A DNA stretch of 64,000 bases. Source: Cyathus striatus (lineage: Eukaryota > Basidiomycota > Agaricomycetes > Agaricales > Nidulariaceae). The notes below the pieces were generated by a model, which was not told where the DNA came from, searched no databases, and saw nothing but the letters and a program-made list of their open reading frames with translations. Location: the NCBI GenBank assembly GCA_025738555.1, contig JAOVFP010000017.1:186001-250000 (forward strand), given 5' to 3'. The position numbers and the translations under genes were made by a program. Below are positions 34,640-46,394 of the stretch, in pieces (position 1 is the first letter of the stretch; each line of letters starts with the position of its first letter).

Positions 34640-36840
34640 CAGGTCATTCAACCGGAGGGTACGTTCTCGGCAGGAGTGGCAGACATTAAACATAGCATTG
34701 TAGTTGCACAGGACGCTGAACTAGGTACGAGAGGTGCATGCGGGTAGCACAACGACGTCAAGTCTCCGAGTCCCGTGAATGTAGAGAAAGCCGCGATGGT
34801 GCGATGACGTGACACATCATGCACACGAATAGGGGAGTAAGAGCCCAAGATGACGACCAAAAATGTTCACCTGTGAATGAAAGCAGTATAAGCACAGAAA
34901 AACATCCACAACGAAATAGAAGAACGTACGCGTAAGTCGCCTCAGGGATCTATACTACTCCAGATGGTCGTAAGCTTATACGTAGCTCGTAGGAAAGACG
35001 ACGGAGGTCGTAGTGGTCGTGGTCGTGGCGACCGTGTTACATGTATAGACAGGCAGGAGCCGGAAGGACGCTCGTTGATAACAGGGATGCTTCAACGCAA
35101 CCATTCACCGCCGTTTCGCTCCCTCATCATCCACCACCACGCGCAAAAACACGTTCACTAGCGAAAGCAGAGCATACCCGTAAGCAGAGACCGCCGTCCA
35201 GCACGAACCGGAACCTCCCAGGCAGCCTGCCCCAATCTAATCCACTTGTTCCATCGTCCATGTATCCTCGCAAGGAGTCTGTAGCGTCCTATGCCAGCGA
35301 GCGCCTAGTTGTAATACTCGGATACATAAACATTCTATATAGCCGTGGGTAGGCTGAGATGTCGATGAACCTCCCGCGGACGTCGGGCTAGTGGGATACG
35401 ATGTCCAATTCCTAGAGTACAGGATAGTATAGCAGGAGAACCACGAACAGTGAAATAGAACACGTACATGTGGGACACACAGCGCATATGAACATAGCTG
35501 AGATTCTCGCCTCTCCCAGGATTCATCATCCCCTGCCCTTCTGTGCCACAAAGGTGTATAACGATATAGAAGAACGTGCGCATGTTGCCTCATGGATGCA
35601 TACAAACAATATGCTCCACGTTCAGTATTACCCCGGGTGGTCGAAAGCCACACGTAGCTCGTAGGAAGGCAACGAATGTTGGAGTGGTCGTGGTCGTGAC
35701 AATCGTGGTATAGACAGGCAGGAGGCAGAAGAACGCTCGTTGATAGCAAGGATGCGTTCACACAACCATTCATCACCCATTCATCTTGTCATCGTCCGCC
35801 ACCACGTGCGAAAAGACGTTCCCCAACGCAAGCAGGACATAGCCATAATCTGACGCACTGACCCCCTCTCCCCATACATTCCTTACAACCTTCGCATTCA
35901 TCCTCCTCGAAGGGATTTACAGCGTCTTACGCCGGCGAGCTACTCGGATACACGACGTTGCTCTTTGACGATTGACGAGGACAGTCGTGTTAAGGGCGAG
36001 ATGTTGGTGAAGCACTTGTCGATGTCGTATCGGTGGAGTGCGGCGTTCAATTCCTAGAGTGCTGGATAGTATAGCATGAGAACCACGAACAGTGAAGAAA
36101 GGGTACGTGTGAGGCACCTCATAGCGCATACGAACATAGCTAAGATTCTCGCCTCTCCTAGCACTTAACTCCCCCAGCTCGTCTGCGCCATATCTATGCA
36201 AGCGTGTGTTACCGATGCCTCCGTGCCTTGCCACGAAGTAGCGTTGTCGGAGGGGACATAATGTGGTTCCCTTGTTATGACTTGAGGTACGAAGCAACTC
36301 TGAGTTGCTCGGCTGAGATCCATAATACGAATGGAGGCTCCAAGCCTCCAACTAAGACTTCGTGCGGAGAGGTAGCGAAATTTCAACTGAAAAGTCAGGA
36401 GGCAGGAATGCACACCACGCTGCCGGAAAGTGACAAATTTTAGAGCCTATTACGCTGGTAAGTCAACGAAAGGGAAGAAAAAGAGGAGACGTACATATGC
36501 GACCCAAACTACGGGTGCTCCTTCAGATCAACCACGCGAAACGTATTCCCCATATATTGTTCACTGTAGAAGGGAGTTGAGCAACGATGAATCGATGACT
36601 GTAGGAAGCCTAGTATTTGGATTTTGAGCTTTGACGAGAGTTTGACGTGGATATTTTCACGATTGTGACAAAGAGGTTGAGGAGGAAGAGGAGGCAAGGA
36701 GGACGAGTAGGGCAGAGGTGCCGGTGAAGCCTATCATCAAGACCGGTGTTAGCCGAATCATGAAATCGAAATGTTCCCACCACCACGACGCGTAAAACGC
36801 GCCAAAAACGCGTTGAATTTGCCCAGAACACACCTCAGAT
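34640..36840. repeat. dispersed repeat C, copy 1 (internally duplicated)
   Basis: Homologous to 51160-53290 and 55290-56825. The blocks AGAAGAACGT, TATAGACAGGCAGGAG, CAACCATTCACCGCC, CAATTCCTAGAGTG and GAGAACCACGAACAGTGAA occur in order. Within this copy the unit occurs twice (about 34870-35460 and 35550-36110). It is CpG-rich, unlike the 10-22 kb block. The right end carries three ACGCGT-type motifs near 36788-36813. It might be a decayed multi-exon gene family on the minus strand; the 179-codon frame at 35237-35776 (-) is not recognised. Confidence 0.7.
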
Positions 36841-37084
36841 AAGGGTGAATCGGGTTGATGTAAATATGGTACAACCTGATTTTCTTAACAATTATAATAT
36901 CTGTTAGGATGTGTTAGGTCATCGATCTATAAGCAAATTCTAAATATCCACAACAATAGGATAGCTGTCAGAATTATGTACAATATCTTCAATATAATCT
37001 GTGAACCCATCTGTTCTCGTCCAATAGGAAAATTTTCGGAGACTCGGTTTACATTAAATTGTTAGATTCGGCACAAAACAATCA

Positions 37085-37330
37085 GAACAATGACAGATCT
37101 ATTAGCCATTTTAGAATTTGTTGCTACATCTGTCACACTACAAATTCAACAGCATATACTAATCGTTAACAAAATCGGGGTGTACCATATTTTCCACGAC
37201 CCGATTTTGGCCAGGCTGTCTGAAGTGACAAAGACCTTACAAGCGTCTCCCAACTTGAAGCTTGAAAGAAACTTGAAAGCTTGATCCTTGGATCCCGGAG
37301 AATGCGGTGGACGTAGGTTTACTCCCATGT
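37085..37330 (+). other. unassigned short exon-like frame
   Basis: A 64-codon frame (37090-37284) reads MTDLLAILEFVATSVTLQIQ and then VYHIFHDPILARLSEV. It looks protein-like but is unrecognised. It precedes a tandem duplication and could be an exon of the same decayed gene. Confidence 0.3.
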
Positions 37331-37384
37331 CAAGAACCTCGCATCCGTCATATGTATGGGGCGTATTGTCGCCTTAATACTTGG

Positions 37385-38400
37385 GGGATTATTATTGAAT
37401 GCTACATAGGCCTTGCCTGTGCATATTGCGGTACGGCGACTCGAGCAGGCTTGGATGCGGAGCACTTGTAGGATGTTCGTTGCTCTCCCCACTCCCCGCC
37501 TCCGCTTCCTCTCCGTTCGATTCGAGCATATACGGACGCTATAGATGCGATAAGAACCCGGCAACCAGTCTATTTTTTTTCCGTAGGGTGTTTAGCACTC
37601 TCTTTGTCCTTGTGGACTCTCTTGTTGTTATGGCTATGGTTTAGGAAATCTGATCTATGTGTGCTTTGTGGAAGATGCTTGTCATGGCAATGCTGTGCTT
37701 GACAAGCATGATGCTTACAGCATCGGATGAAGATATATAAGTATATCACAAAATTTGGTTCCTCCCAGGCTCACCCTGTGTATATTGCATTACAGCGACT
37801 CGAGCAGGCTTGGGCCCGGCGCACCGCTGGATGTTTCGGGGTGGCTCCCTCTCCCTCTCCCTCTCCCTCTCCCCCGCCTCCACTCCCCTCCCTCCGTTTG
37901 CTTCGAGCATATACGGATACTATAGATGCGATAGGAACCCGGAACCGAACCGGTGCAGATCTATTTTTTCCCGTGGGGCGTTTATCATTTATAGCACTTC
38001 TCTTTGTTCTTGTAGCTTCTCTTCTTATTATTCTGGCGCTCTACTTCCCCTCTTTCCACGGTTATTTTTGTTTTAATCCCTCCCCACCCCCTTACTCGCT
38101 ACGTACATATACATTCATCGTCCCTTCTTTTTTGCGGATTTCAATTTTTGTTGTTGTTAATATTGGATTTGGTCATCGTAGTTTTACTGCTTTTTTTTTT
38201 TTTTTCTTTTTTTTTGGAAACACGCTATGTACTATTAGGCTGTTATATTGAATGAAGAACGTGGTCTCCAGAAATATTGTTTTTCAGTGCGTGATTGATG
38301 ATTATTTTGAAGTTGAGAGTTTCTTGTAAGACGCTTTAAATATCAACAGGAATGCGGTGCTTGACAGCTTGTCTCCAACAGCATCGGATACTGCTGTATA
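37385..38400 (+). repeat. diverged tandem duplication (units about 37385-37735 and 37766-38400)
   Basis: Both units contain CGACTCGAGCAGGCTTGG, TTCGAGCATATACGGA, TATAGATGCGATA, GAACCCGG and end in CAGCATCGGAT. A CTCCCT microsatellite (37848-37873) and a poly-T run (38191-38212) sit in the second. Translated, the shared part reads LRAYTDTIDAIGTRNRTG followed by a hydrophobic segment, so it may be a duplicated exon, family unknown. Confidence 0.55.
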
Positions 38401-38520
38401 AGTCTTATATCGCTGGCCGTTCTTTACCCGACAGCTGGTTTACATACCAACCCCATCAATCCTAATCGTGAGTTAATAATTATCTAGCTTACTTAGCCAG
38501 GAACCTTACTCACTATCGTT

Positions 38521-40798
38521 AGAACGTGGTGTTGGAGTCTCCGCTGAAATAATGCATACCATCCCACACGATGAAGATCCGTACTACGGAGAACCTGTTG
38601 GAGTTCGCATTAAAATAACGCGAACCATCCAATACGACGAAGATCCGTACTACGTAGAACGTGATCAAGTCTCCGTTCAAGTAGCGCAAGCCATCCAGTA
38701 CAAGGAGGATCCGTACTACGTGGAACGTGATCAAGTCTCCGTTCAAGCAACGCAAGCCATCCAATACGAGCAATATCCGTACTATGAAGATTTCGACGAA
38801 GGCTACTCAGACGGCGATGAGGATGCGACGACGATTAGTAAAGTTTCTCGGGAGATTATGGGGGGAAATATGAAAGGCCTTTCGATGAATGTCGACGATG
38901 GTGCTGCTATTGAGGCTATTGGGACCCTGTGTGCTGAGTTTGCGGAGGCGATGGAAGATAAGGTGAAATACAGGTATTTGTTGACCAATCGAGGAGGTAA
39001 TGCGCAGAAGCTGGTTAATATTCTTCAAATCGTGGGTAGTAATTTGCTGTTATTCGTACTACCCCAGTTACATACTGATATGTAGCTCCTCGACTATCCG
39101 TTTCTGGATCAAAATCTGAAATCAGGACTGCTGAAGGTTTTGACGAGAGTTTCAATTAGGGCCTCAGTATTCCCAACATGTTTAACGCTTCACGATATTC
39201 AGTTCGAACGGGAACCCATTTCCGACGGGTTTCTTTCCCAGATATGGCAAGGGACGTTTCAAAGACATACTGTAGCTCTCAAAGTCATAAAGATATACAG
39301 GGAGAAACACGTTAACGATCTTCTAAAGGTGGCATTACTTGATTTTTATATATTCCACATCTAACCAAGATACTAGTCTCTTTGGAGGGAAGGAATAATT
39401 TGGTCACATTTGTCGCATCCTAATGTCGTCCCGTTCTACGGAATATATCATCTTCATAATATGGAAGAACAAGTCTGCCTCGTGTCTCCTTGGATGAACC
39501 ATGGAAATATAGTAGATTTTCTTTCACGAAACCCAAGAGCTGATCGTATTAAATTGGTAAGATGTCTCAAATCAATGATTGAACTGTTCATTAGATCAGT
39601 TAAAACTTAGATGTTCGAAGTTGCGAAAGGGATGGAATATTTGCATGCCAACAACGTTGTCCACGGAGACCTCAAGGGTGTGAGTGGCGGGTACTATATC
39701 TTTATTTTGTTGATGTTCATTTTCTGCAGGCCAATGTGTTGATAACAGACACTGGACAAGCAGTTTTGTGCGACTTCGGCCTGTCAACAGTGTCGCTAGA
39801 CCTCGACATCATGGCATATACGTCGATTGAAACAATACCGCAATGTAGCGGGACACTGCGGTATCAGGCACCGGAGTTATTCGCACCGGAGGAAGCAACA
39901 GAGCCGAAATTAACTAAGGAGTGCGATATTTACTCGTTTGCTTGCCTCTGTTACGAGGTACGACATCTACAAGTCTATTCGATACTTCAGCTGAATTCAT
40001 GACAGGTCTTTACCAATAAAATTCCATTTTATGAGATATCATTTGAGGCAGCTGTGATATTTCAAGTACACAGCGGAAATCGGCCTTCTCGGCCTCCTTC
40101 AAATGACCCGTCCTGGAACTTCTGGGGTCTTACCGAGGATATCTGGAAGCTAATAGAAAACTGTTGGAGTCAGATCCCTGCGCTACGCCTTAATGCCGAG
40201 GAAGTAGCTAATGCACTTCGTTTACACTTGAAGGATTACAATGACACGAGTAACGAAGGAAATGGGTTGTTTTCCAGCTCTGCATTTCGGCGTCCTCTAT
40301 ATGATATTAAATATATGTCAACAACTAAATTCCAAGAACCAAATGCCGACGGTAACTGGAACAGTAAAGCCAAACTCTCGACTCGGCTACCATATCGTAC
40401 CCCTGGAATACGAATGTGGAGAGCTCGTTCGATTTTTACGATGCGAACAGGATCGAGTAGCATGTATACCGATCCATCGATCTATAGCCACAGTACTGAG
40501 GAGGTTCAGAGACAGGAAGCAAGCCTTCGTCTGAAGGCTCCTTCCATTATATCAACTGCTCTATCCACACTCTCTGCAGATACATTCTACGCTGGAAGGT
40601 CTCAAACCGATCCATATACAGTTTTACTGCTCGGTAAGTTTCTGTCCGTAATCGAATCAACTTCTGATGAAATGGTTGATATATACAGGTGCTTCCCAAA
40701 CCGGTAAATCCACCATTATAAAACAGCTTAGGATAGCTTATGGAGAGGGATTTTCGGCTTGGGAGAGAGAATCTGAGTCATTGAACGTTGTACGTCGA
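38521..40798 (+). CDS. TKL-type kinase fused to G-alpha: repeat, kinase and P-loop part
   Basis: Exons (by eye): 38521-39030, 39086-39328, 39377-39556, 39610-39679, 39730-39957, 40006-40633, 40689-40798. The first encodes four 23-residue repeats around QAIQYKEDPYYVERD, then a helical linker. The kinase domain keeps VALKVI (lysine), HGDLKGANVL (catalytic loop, HGD rather than HRD), CDFGLS, QAPELF and a C-lobe ending DIWKLIENCWSQIPALRLNA; the glycine loop is degenerate. This matches agaricomycete TKL kinases. With no stop, the frame runs on through a serine-rich linker (40200-40600) into TVLLLG, intron, ASQTGKSTIIKQL, a G-alpha P-loop. The true start may lie upstream of 38521. The frame is broken at 40798 by a foldback element and resumes at 42747. 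Confidence 0.72.
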
Positions 40799-42737
40799 GT
40801 CGTGGCTATCAATTTGATTGATCACTCTCACTAAGCTGTTGGAGGGCGAACTGTTTAGTGAGTGAGAGTTCATTGAATCCAAATAAAATCATACTCGAAA
40901 TCAATCAATCAAATCAATCCTTTTGTAATTATAAATCAATCCCAGTTCAATGAGAAATCATTAGAAATCATTAGAGTGAAATTAATAACAATTAAAAAGA
41001 AATAAATGAGAAATAAATGTGCAATCAATGAGAAATCAATCAAAAATCAGTCAAAAATCAATGAATAACTCGAAATTGTTAGGTACCCAACTACATGATA
41101 TACTAAATACTAGGGTGGTTAACAATATAGATATACTTACTTTATCTACTAGACCATGAGTCCTTTTCCAATAAGAAAACTTTTCTCTATATTACACATA
41201 CCTGGAGAGTGAAATCAATGTTGAAATCAATCATTTGTACTTAGTTCAAATTGCTTTTCAAAATGAAATCATTGCTGAAATCAATCCTTTTGGACTTTGT
41301 AGTATTATTGGTACAAGTTTGAAATCATTGGGGAGATCAATGTAAATTCCTAGGGAAATCAATGCTAAAATCAATGTTATTTCATAGGGAAATCACTGCA
41401 GAAATCAAAAGGAGATCAATAGGAAATCAATGGGGAATTAATGCTACAATCAATGTTATTTCATAAGGAGATCATTGCTGAAATCAATGATAGTTCAATG
41501 GAAAATCAATGTTATATATTAGAGAAATAATTGCTGAAATCAATGCTAAATTCAATGTTATATCAATACTTGTCTTATATTTATTTTCATTGTACATAAA
41601 TGCACATTTTATGTAAAAGTGTTATAGTGGTTTCATTTTTCTAGCATTTTTGAAACTAGTACACCTCTGTGAAGGCTATAGAATAGAATAATATAATATA
41701 TTGATTTTAGTATTTATTTCGTATTTATTACTCATTTATTTCTCATTGATTTAATAATATATTGATTTTAGTATTTATTTCCCATTGATTTCCTATTGAT
41801 ATCCTTTTGATTCAGCAATGATTTCCATATGAAATAATATTAATTGTAGCATTAACTTCTCATTGATTTCCTATTAATCTCCTTTTGATTCAGCAATGAT
41901 TTCTCTATGATATAACATTGATTTAATAATATATTGATTTTAGTATTTATTTCGCATTTATCACCTATTTATTTCTCATTGATTCCAACAATGATCTCCC
42001 TATAATATAATATTGATTTTCCCATTGATTTTACATTGAACTATCACTGGTTTCAGCATTGATTTCCCTATGAAATAACATTGATTGTAGCATTAATTTC
42101 CTATTGATTTCCTATTGATCTCCTTTTGATTTCTGCAGTGATTTCCCTATGAAATAACATTGATTTTAGCATTGATTTCCCTAGGAATTTACATTGATCT
42201 CCCCAATGATTTCAAACTTGTACCAATAATACTACAAAGTCCAAAAGGATTGATTTCAGCAATGATTTCATTTTGAAAAGCAATTTGAACTAAGTACAAA
42301 TGATTGATTTCAACATTGATTTCACTCTCCAGGTATGTGTAATATAGAGAAAAGTTTTCTTATTGGAAAAGGACTCATGGTCTAGTAGATAAAGTAAGTA
42401 TATCTATATTGTTAACCACCCTAGTATTTAGTATATCATGTAGTTGGGTACCTAACAATTTCGAGTTATTCATTGATTTTTGACTGATTTTTGATTGATT
42501 TCTCATTGATTGCACATTTATTTCTCATTTATTTCTTTTTAATTGTTATTAATTTCACTCTAATGATTTCTAATGATTTCTCATTGAACTGGGATTGATT
42601 TATAATTACAAAAGGATTGATTTGATTGATTGATTTCGAGTATGATTTTATTTGGATTCAATGAACTCTCACTCACTAAACAGTTCGCCCTCCAACAGCT
42701 TAGTGAGAGTGATCAATCAAATTGATAGCTACTAGTG
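40799..42737. mobile_element. MULE-like foldback element, 1.94 kb, inside the G-alpha domain
   Basis: Arms of about 740 bp (40805-41545 and 41985-42729) are inverted copies beginning GCTATCAATTTGATTGATCA, with a roughly 440-bp centre. The arms are made of AATCAATG-type words (GAAATCAATG, GATTTC). The 9-mer GTACGTCGA occurs exactly at 40790-40798 and 42738-42746. Long inverted repeats with a 9-bp duplication fit the Mutator superfamily. No transposase is encoded. The outermost 6-8 bases of the arms do not pair well. Confidence 0.82.
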
Positions 42738-42746
42738 GTACGTCGA

Positions 42747-43608
42747 TCGTTTGCGGAAGCTGTGCAAACAGTCGTGGATTATATGAAGGAAAATAATATC
42801 GAGTGCTCTTGGAAATGTGACCAGGCATATCCTTTTTCTGCGGGGTCATTTCTTCAAGACCCAACAGTTATACAAATATTGAATAGTGACTGGGCTAGGT
42901 ATAATTTGGACACTTCAAAATGATAGTATGCAATGGTTATGACTTGAAATTTCATTAACTGATGAATGGCATGATTAGCTTCCTGAATCAAGGATCACGA
43001 TTTATGTATCCAAGCTATCTTCCTAGCAACGACGATATTATACATGCAAACCATAAAACAACTGGAATATGGGAGACCGATCTTAAAATGATGAACTTGC
43101 AGTTGAGTTGCATTATTCTGCATGCAAAAATCCAATTTCAAACAAATTAATGAGCAGTATTCGTGTCTACAATGTGGGTGGAACGCAGTCTGAGCGTTGG
43201 AAATGGATCAACCAGTTTGAATTGATAACAAGTGTGATTTTCTGTGCTGCCTTGGATGACTACTATAAGGTACTATCAGAAGACAACTATACTGTGTGTT
43301 TCATTCATCACCATAATTGCCTCTTGCTGTGCTTAAATCTGGCTAGAATAGGATGGAAGATTCCATCGCCTTGTTTCAATCTTTACATAGTTCACATTGG
43401 TTTTCTGGAAAACCAACTATCCTTCTCCTCAACAAATTTGACGCATTTAAGGAGATCCTACAAAGGGTACAAATTTGTGCAGATTTAATTCCTGTATTAT
43501 TAAATAATAAAATATTTATAGATTCCTTTAAAAGATCCTGAGTACCATGGTGGAAGTAACGTTTACAAGGCTGTAGGGTTTATTTTGGAGAGATACAGAA
43601 AAAGTGTA
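42747..43608 (+). CDS. G-protein alpha domain, continuation of the kinase fusion
   Basis: Exons: 42747-42898, 42979-43101, about 43157-43293, 43347-43466, 43522-43608. Joined to 40798 the frame is open and reads NVVRRSFAEAVQTVVDYMKE. Family motifs follow in order: HKTTGIWETD (switch I), IRVYNVGGTQSERWKW (switch II), VIFCAALDDY, ILLLNKFDAF (NKxD). Key residues differ: the switch I arginine is Asn (NHKTTG), the switch II glutamine is Thr (GGTQSER for GGQRSER), and the P-loop is GASQTGKST. Slow or absent GTP hydrolysis is likely if the protein is made. The last exon stops in a TA-flanked transposon at 43609, so the TCAT box and alpha-5 helix are missing. Confidence 0.75.
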
Positions 43609-44675
43609 CAGTTTGTGACAGGCAAAACCCGCCAATTTTATTACGTAGGAAAATGATTTTTTTAGGGAAAACTAATTACAGATTCGGATTCAGGAAGTCA
43701 AAATACGTACAAAAACGATGTTTTTGAGAAATTCCCACGAGAAAATGGGTTTGCCAAATTTTTTGACGAAAAAATCGACATGTTACTAGGGTAATGCACG
43801 GGTTAGGCCAATCTTACAGGTCAACTGGTCACAGGTGTAGGTGTCCACAGGTAGGGACTGGGTAGGGGTGCGGGTCAGCTTCAAGAGACCTGCAACCAGT
43901 GCATATTGGGTGTATAAAAGTACACCCATTCCCAATTTTAAGGGGAAAAGCTTTCATTGCATGCACATTAAGTAGTTATACAAGTACAGAAAGTGATATA
44001 CTGTACTTATGTTTTTACATAATATTTGAAACAGTTCTGCATTTTTCAGGAATCAGAAGCTCTCTGTGTCTCTCTCTGTGTCAGTTTGATTCATCCTCTT
44101 TCATTGTGCTTCCATCTCTATTGGATTCAATTTACAATAATATTTTGGCAGAAACTTAAAAAGATTTTCAGTATTAGTGATTGATATTTGATTAGTTGTA
44201 GCTCATGGCTCAGATCCCCTAATGATCACATTTTCAGTATTTGTACTGGGCTCAGCATTGGGGAGGATAGCTATGATTGCTGAAAATCAGTTTTTGACTA
44301 ATTATTGTGAAGTCAACTGGTATTTCAGCTCTTTTCTTGGGTCAACCTTGGGCATAGTGTTTGGAAAGACGATTTTTTGGTGCCCAATCAGGCAGTTCAG
44401 GGGCTGATATTTTTACGGGATCATATCGCCATTGATGAAAGGATGCCAAAAATGCATTTTCCATGAATTTTACTATTTTTTATGGCTGAGTGCCAAATTT
44501 TTGGGTCAAAAAATAAATAAAATCGGAAATTGAAAAATCGGCTCGTGGAATCTTAATTAATACATCGTAACTATGCTATTCTGACGGTTTTCGGAGTTTA
44601 AAACTTATTTGTCATTGCTGAAAAATTTGCTCAAGTTCACTCAGAAAATTTGCGGGGTTTGCCTGTCGCAAACTG
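43609..44675. mobile_element. TA-flanked non-autonomous transposon (Tc1/mariner type)
   Basis: Left end CAGTTTGTGACAGGCAAAAC, right end in reverse CAGTTTGCGACAGGCAAACC; the inverted match extends about 30 bp. TA flanks both sides (43607-43608 and 44676-44677). It is 1067 bp, with no transposase. It cuts the last visible exon of the G-alpha domain at or next to a potential splice donor (GTATGA once the element is removed). Confidence 0.78.
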
Positions 44676-44743
44676 TATGAAATCCTACGAGCTTGAAGTC
44701 CACGTTTTCTTTGACAGCCTCTATCTTGGTATCAGGATTGAGC

Positions 44744-44908
44744 CTGAACCCAGATTACGCCATTGGACTGGAGGTGAGGTATCCTACCGAGTACCGTTCC
44801 GAGCTTTTCTTCCCTTCCTACTACAATGAGCGCTGCCCGCAGCCAAAAGGATTGTTGAGCCAGCTGTTGTACAGTGGCCTGACTTTCGACGTTACGCTCG
44901 ATTCAGAT
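44744..44908 (+). pseudogene. glyoxal oxidase-like fragment (C-terminal domain)
   Basis: The frame reads LNPDYAIGLEVRYPTEYRSE and SYYNERCPQPKGLLSQL, followed by FDVTLDSD. This is the start of the C-terminal (DUF1929) domain of fungal glyoxal oxidases, secreted copper-radical enzymes that make H2O2 during wood decay. Only about 55 residues remain; the copper ligands and the rest are absent. It lies directly behind the TA-flanked transposon. Confidence 0.72.
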
Positions 44909-44909
44909 A

Positions 44910-45077
44910 ATCAGAAAAGCCTATATTGTTGCCTTCCACACCTACCGAGAGAACTACACCCCTCCCTCCACCTCATCAAGTGAGTACCAATCCATCCTGC
45001 TTAACATAATCGAGTACTTGGTGTCCATGCCAATGGTCGACGGAGACTTCGAGGGGGTAGAGGATGATTACTGAGCT
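44910..45077 (+). other. unassigned open fragment abutting the glyoxal oxidase remnant
   Basis: Shifting frame, 44910-45077 reads AYIVAFHTYRENYTPPSTSS then IIEYLVSMPMVDGDFEGVED and a stop. It looks coding but is unrecognised; possibly a transposon-protein fragment. Confidence 0.35.
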
Positions 45078-45328
45078 AAGCACTGTCCCCCTTCTCTGTT
45101 GTTCACATTCCATTCTCCATGTTAATACACTAACACTTCTTCTCACAGAACCACATCTCTTGGATGTCTTGTGCTCTTATGCAGAACAATACGTGAGAAT
45201 TGAACATTCAGTGGGCAGGGTGGGTAGGAAAGACTCTAGCAGGTCCATGGATGTGACAGGCATGTTTTTTTTCATATCCCTTCTCTTCACCCCCTCTGCT
45301 TACCTCCTCAACCTTCCACCTGCCTTCA

Positions 45329-46102
45329 TCACAATGTCAAAGACACCACAACATCCAGCCCCCCCCTTGCCCATGTTACGACAAAGATGCAATGTCTTTG
45401 CAACTCGTCAATGCCCCCTCCTGAGGTAGCGATTGAGAGACTTTCTGTCCCCTCCCTCAGGCTGTTGCCCTCCTCCTCCCTAGATCGCTTCCCCAAGGAT
45501 CCTCCCATCCATGCAATCATAGGTGGGGATGGTGTACCGGTTAACCCCCCCTCCCCTGTCGCCAACGCAGTCACTGGTAGGATCGGTGTACTGTTGCCCT
45601 TGTTGCTCTCTTCTCTCCATTCCCTCACATGATCAACGCAATTGTCAGAGGGGTCCTTAATTGTTAATTAAGTCAATAGTTATGCTGTACCAACCACTGT
45701 CACGATATTACACCACAACCACCCACCACCCTTCAGTCCCAGATGTCGGCTGCCACACCGATGGCTGTAAGCTGGATCAATCGTGACCTGCACTCACACC
45801 ACCGCTATAGACTGTTCTTTGATACTATTTGTTCTGCTACTTAACATTCCATTCATGCAAGTTGTCTTTCTCACTACCGAGCAATCAAACTTTATCTTTA
45901 TATTAGCATTATTATGTTGTATCCTGCCCTCCAACATGTTATTGTTTTCATAACTTTCTTCGTTGCAAAGCTCTCTCCTTTGGACTGGCCGATATGAGCC
46001 ATTTTTTGCTAAAATCTTAATCATCTCTTTGACTGCTTCAGCCATTGCACTAGGATTCAATTCTTTTCTGTGTTGAGTAATGTATTCTAGGTCGTCATTC
46101 AT
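45329..46102 (-). other. two unassigned minus-strand frames
   Basis: 45329-45628 (99 codons, KRSREEEGN and proline-rich) and 45794-46102 (102 codons, MNDDLEYITQHRKELNPSAM) may be exons of one hypothetical gene. I recognise neither and could not fix a splice. The complementary strand at 45329-45628 is also open, so coding is uncertain. Confidence 0.28.
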
Positions 46103-46394
46103 TCCCCCTAGTTTCTATTTAATATTTTCAATTGATCATGATATTTAAACTGGTTCTCTGTTGCTCATGTTCTTTCTCCTTAACTTGCTTGACTAAAGAC
46201 ACCATCCCTTCTTTTGGCTGAACATTTTCTCGTCATTTCAGAGTAAGTTTCTTTCTTTCCATACTTTTAATTACCACATTTATCATCTATTTCCATCTCA
46301 GACTTATGAACTTCAAATTCATGGCATCTATCACTACAATTTTAATGTAGCTGTTCTCACTTAATACAATTTTTTCTATAATGAATTTTTTTTC

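Noticed and set aside
37810..38251. Long frames with SLSLSLS or PSPSPSPS runs
   Set aside because: They are translations of a CTCCCT microsatellite and of poly-T.
40241..40534. Alternative frame in the linker of the kinase fusion, including YECGELVRFLRCEQDRVAC
   Set aside because: It looks protein-like, but it ends in a stop before the P-loop, whereas the other frame runs in phase from kinase to G-alpha. An old frameshift here remains possible.
42899..42978. TGA in the G-alpha domain as a disabling stop (frame ending LDTSK)
   Set aside because: A GTATAA..TTAG intron removes it and joins the exons so that the sequence aligns with the family at this point.
44222..44407. Hydrophobic ORF as a membrane protein
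   Set aside because: It lies wholly inside the TA-flanked non-autonomous transposon and has no splice or family support.
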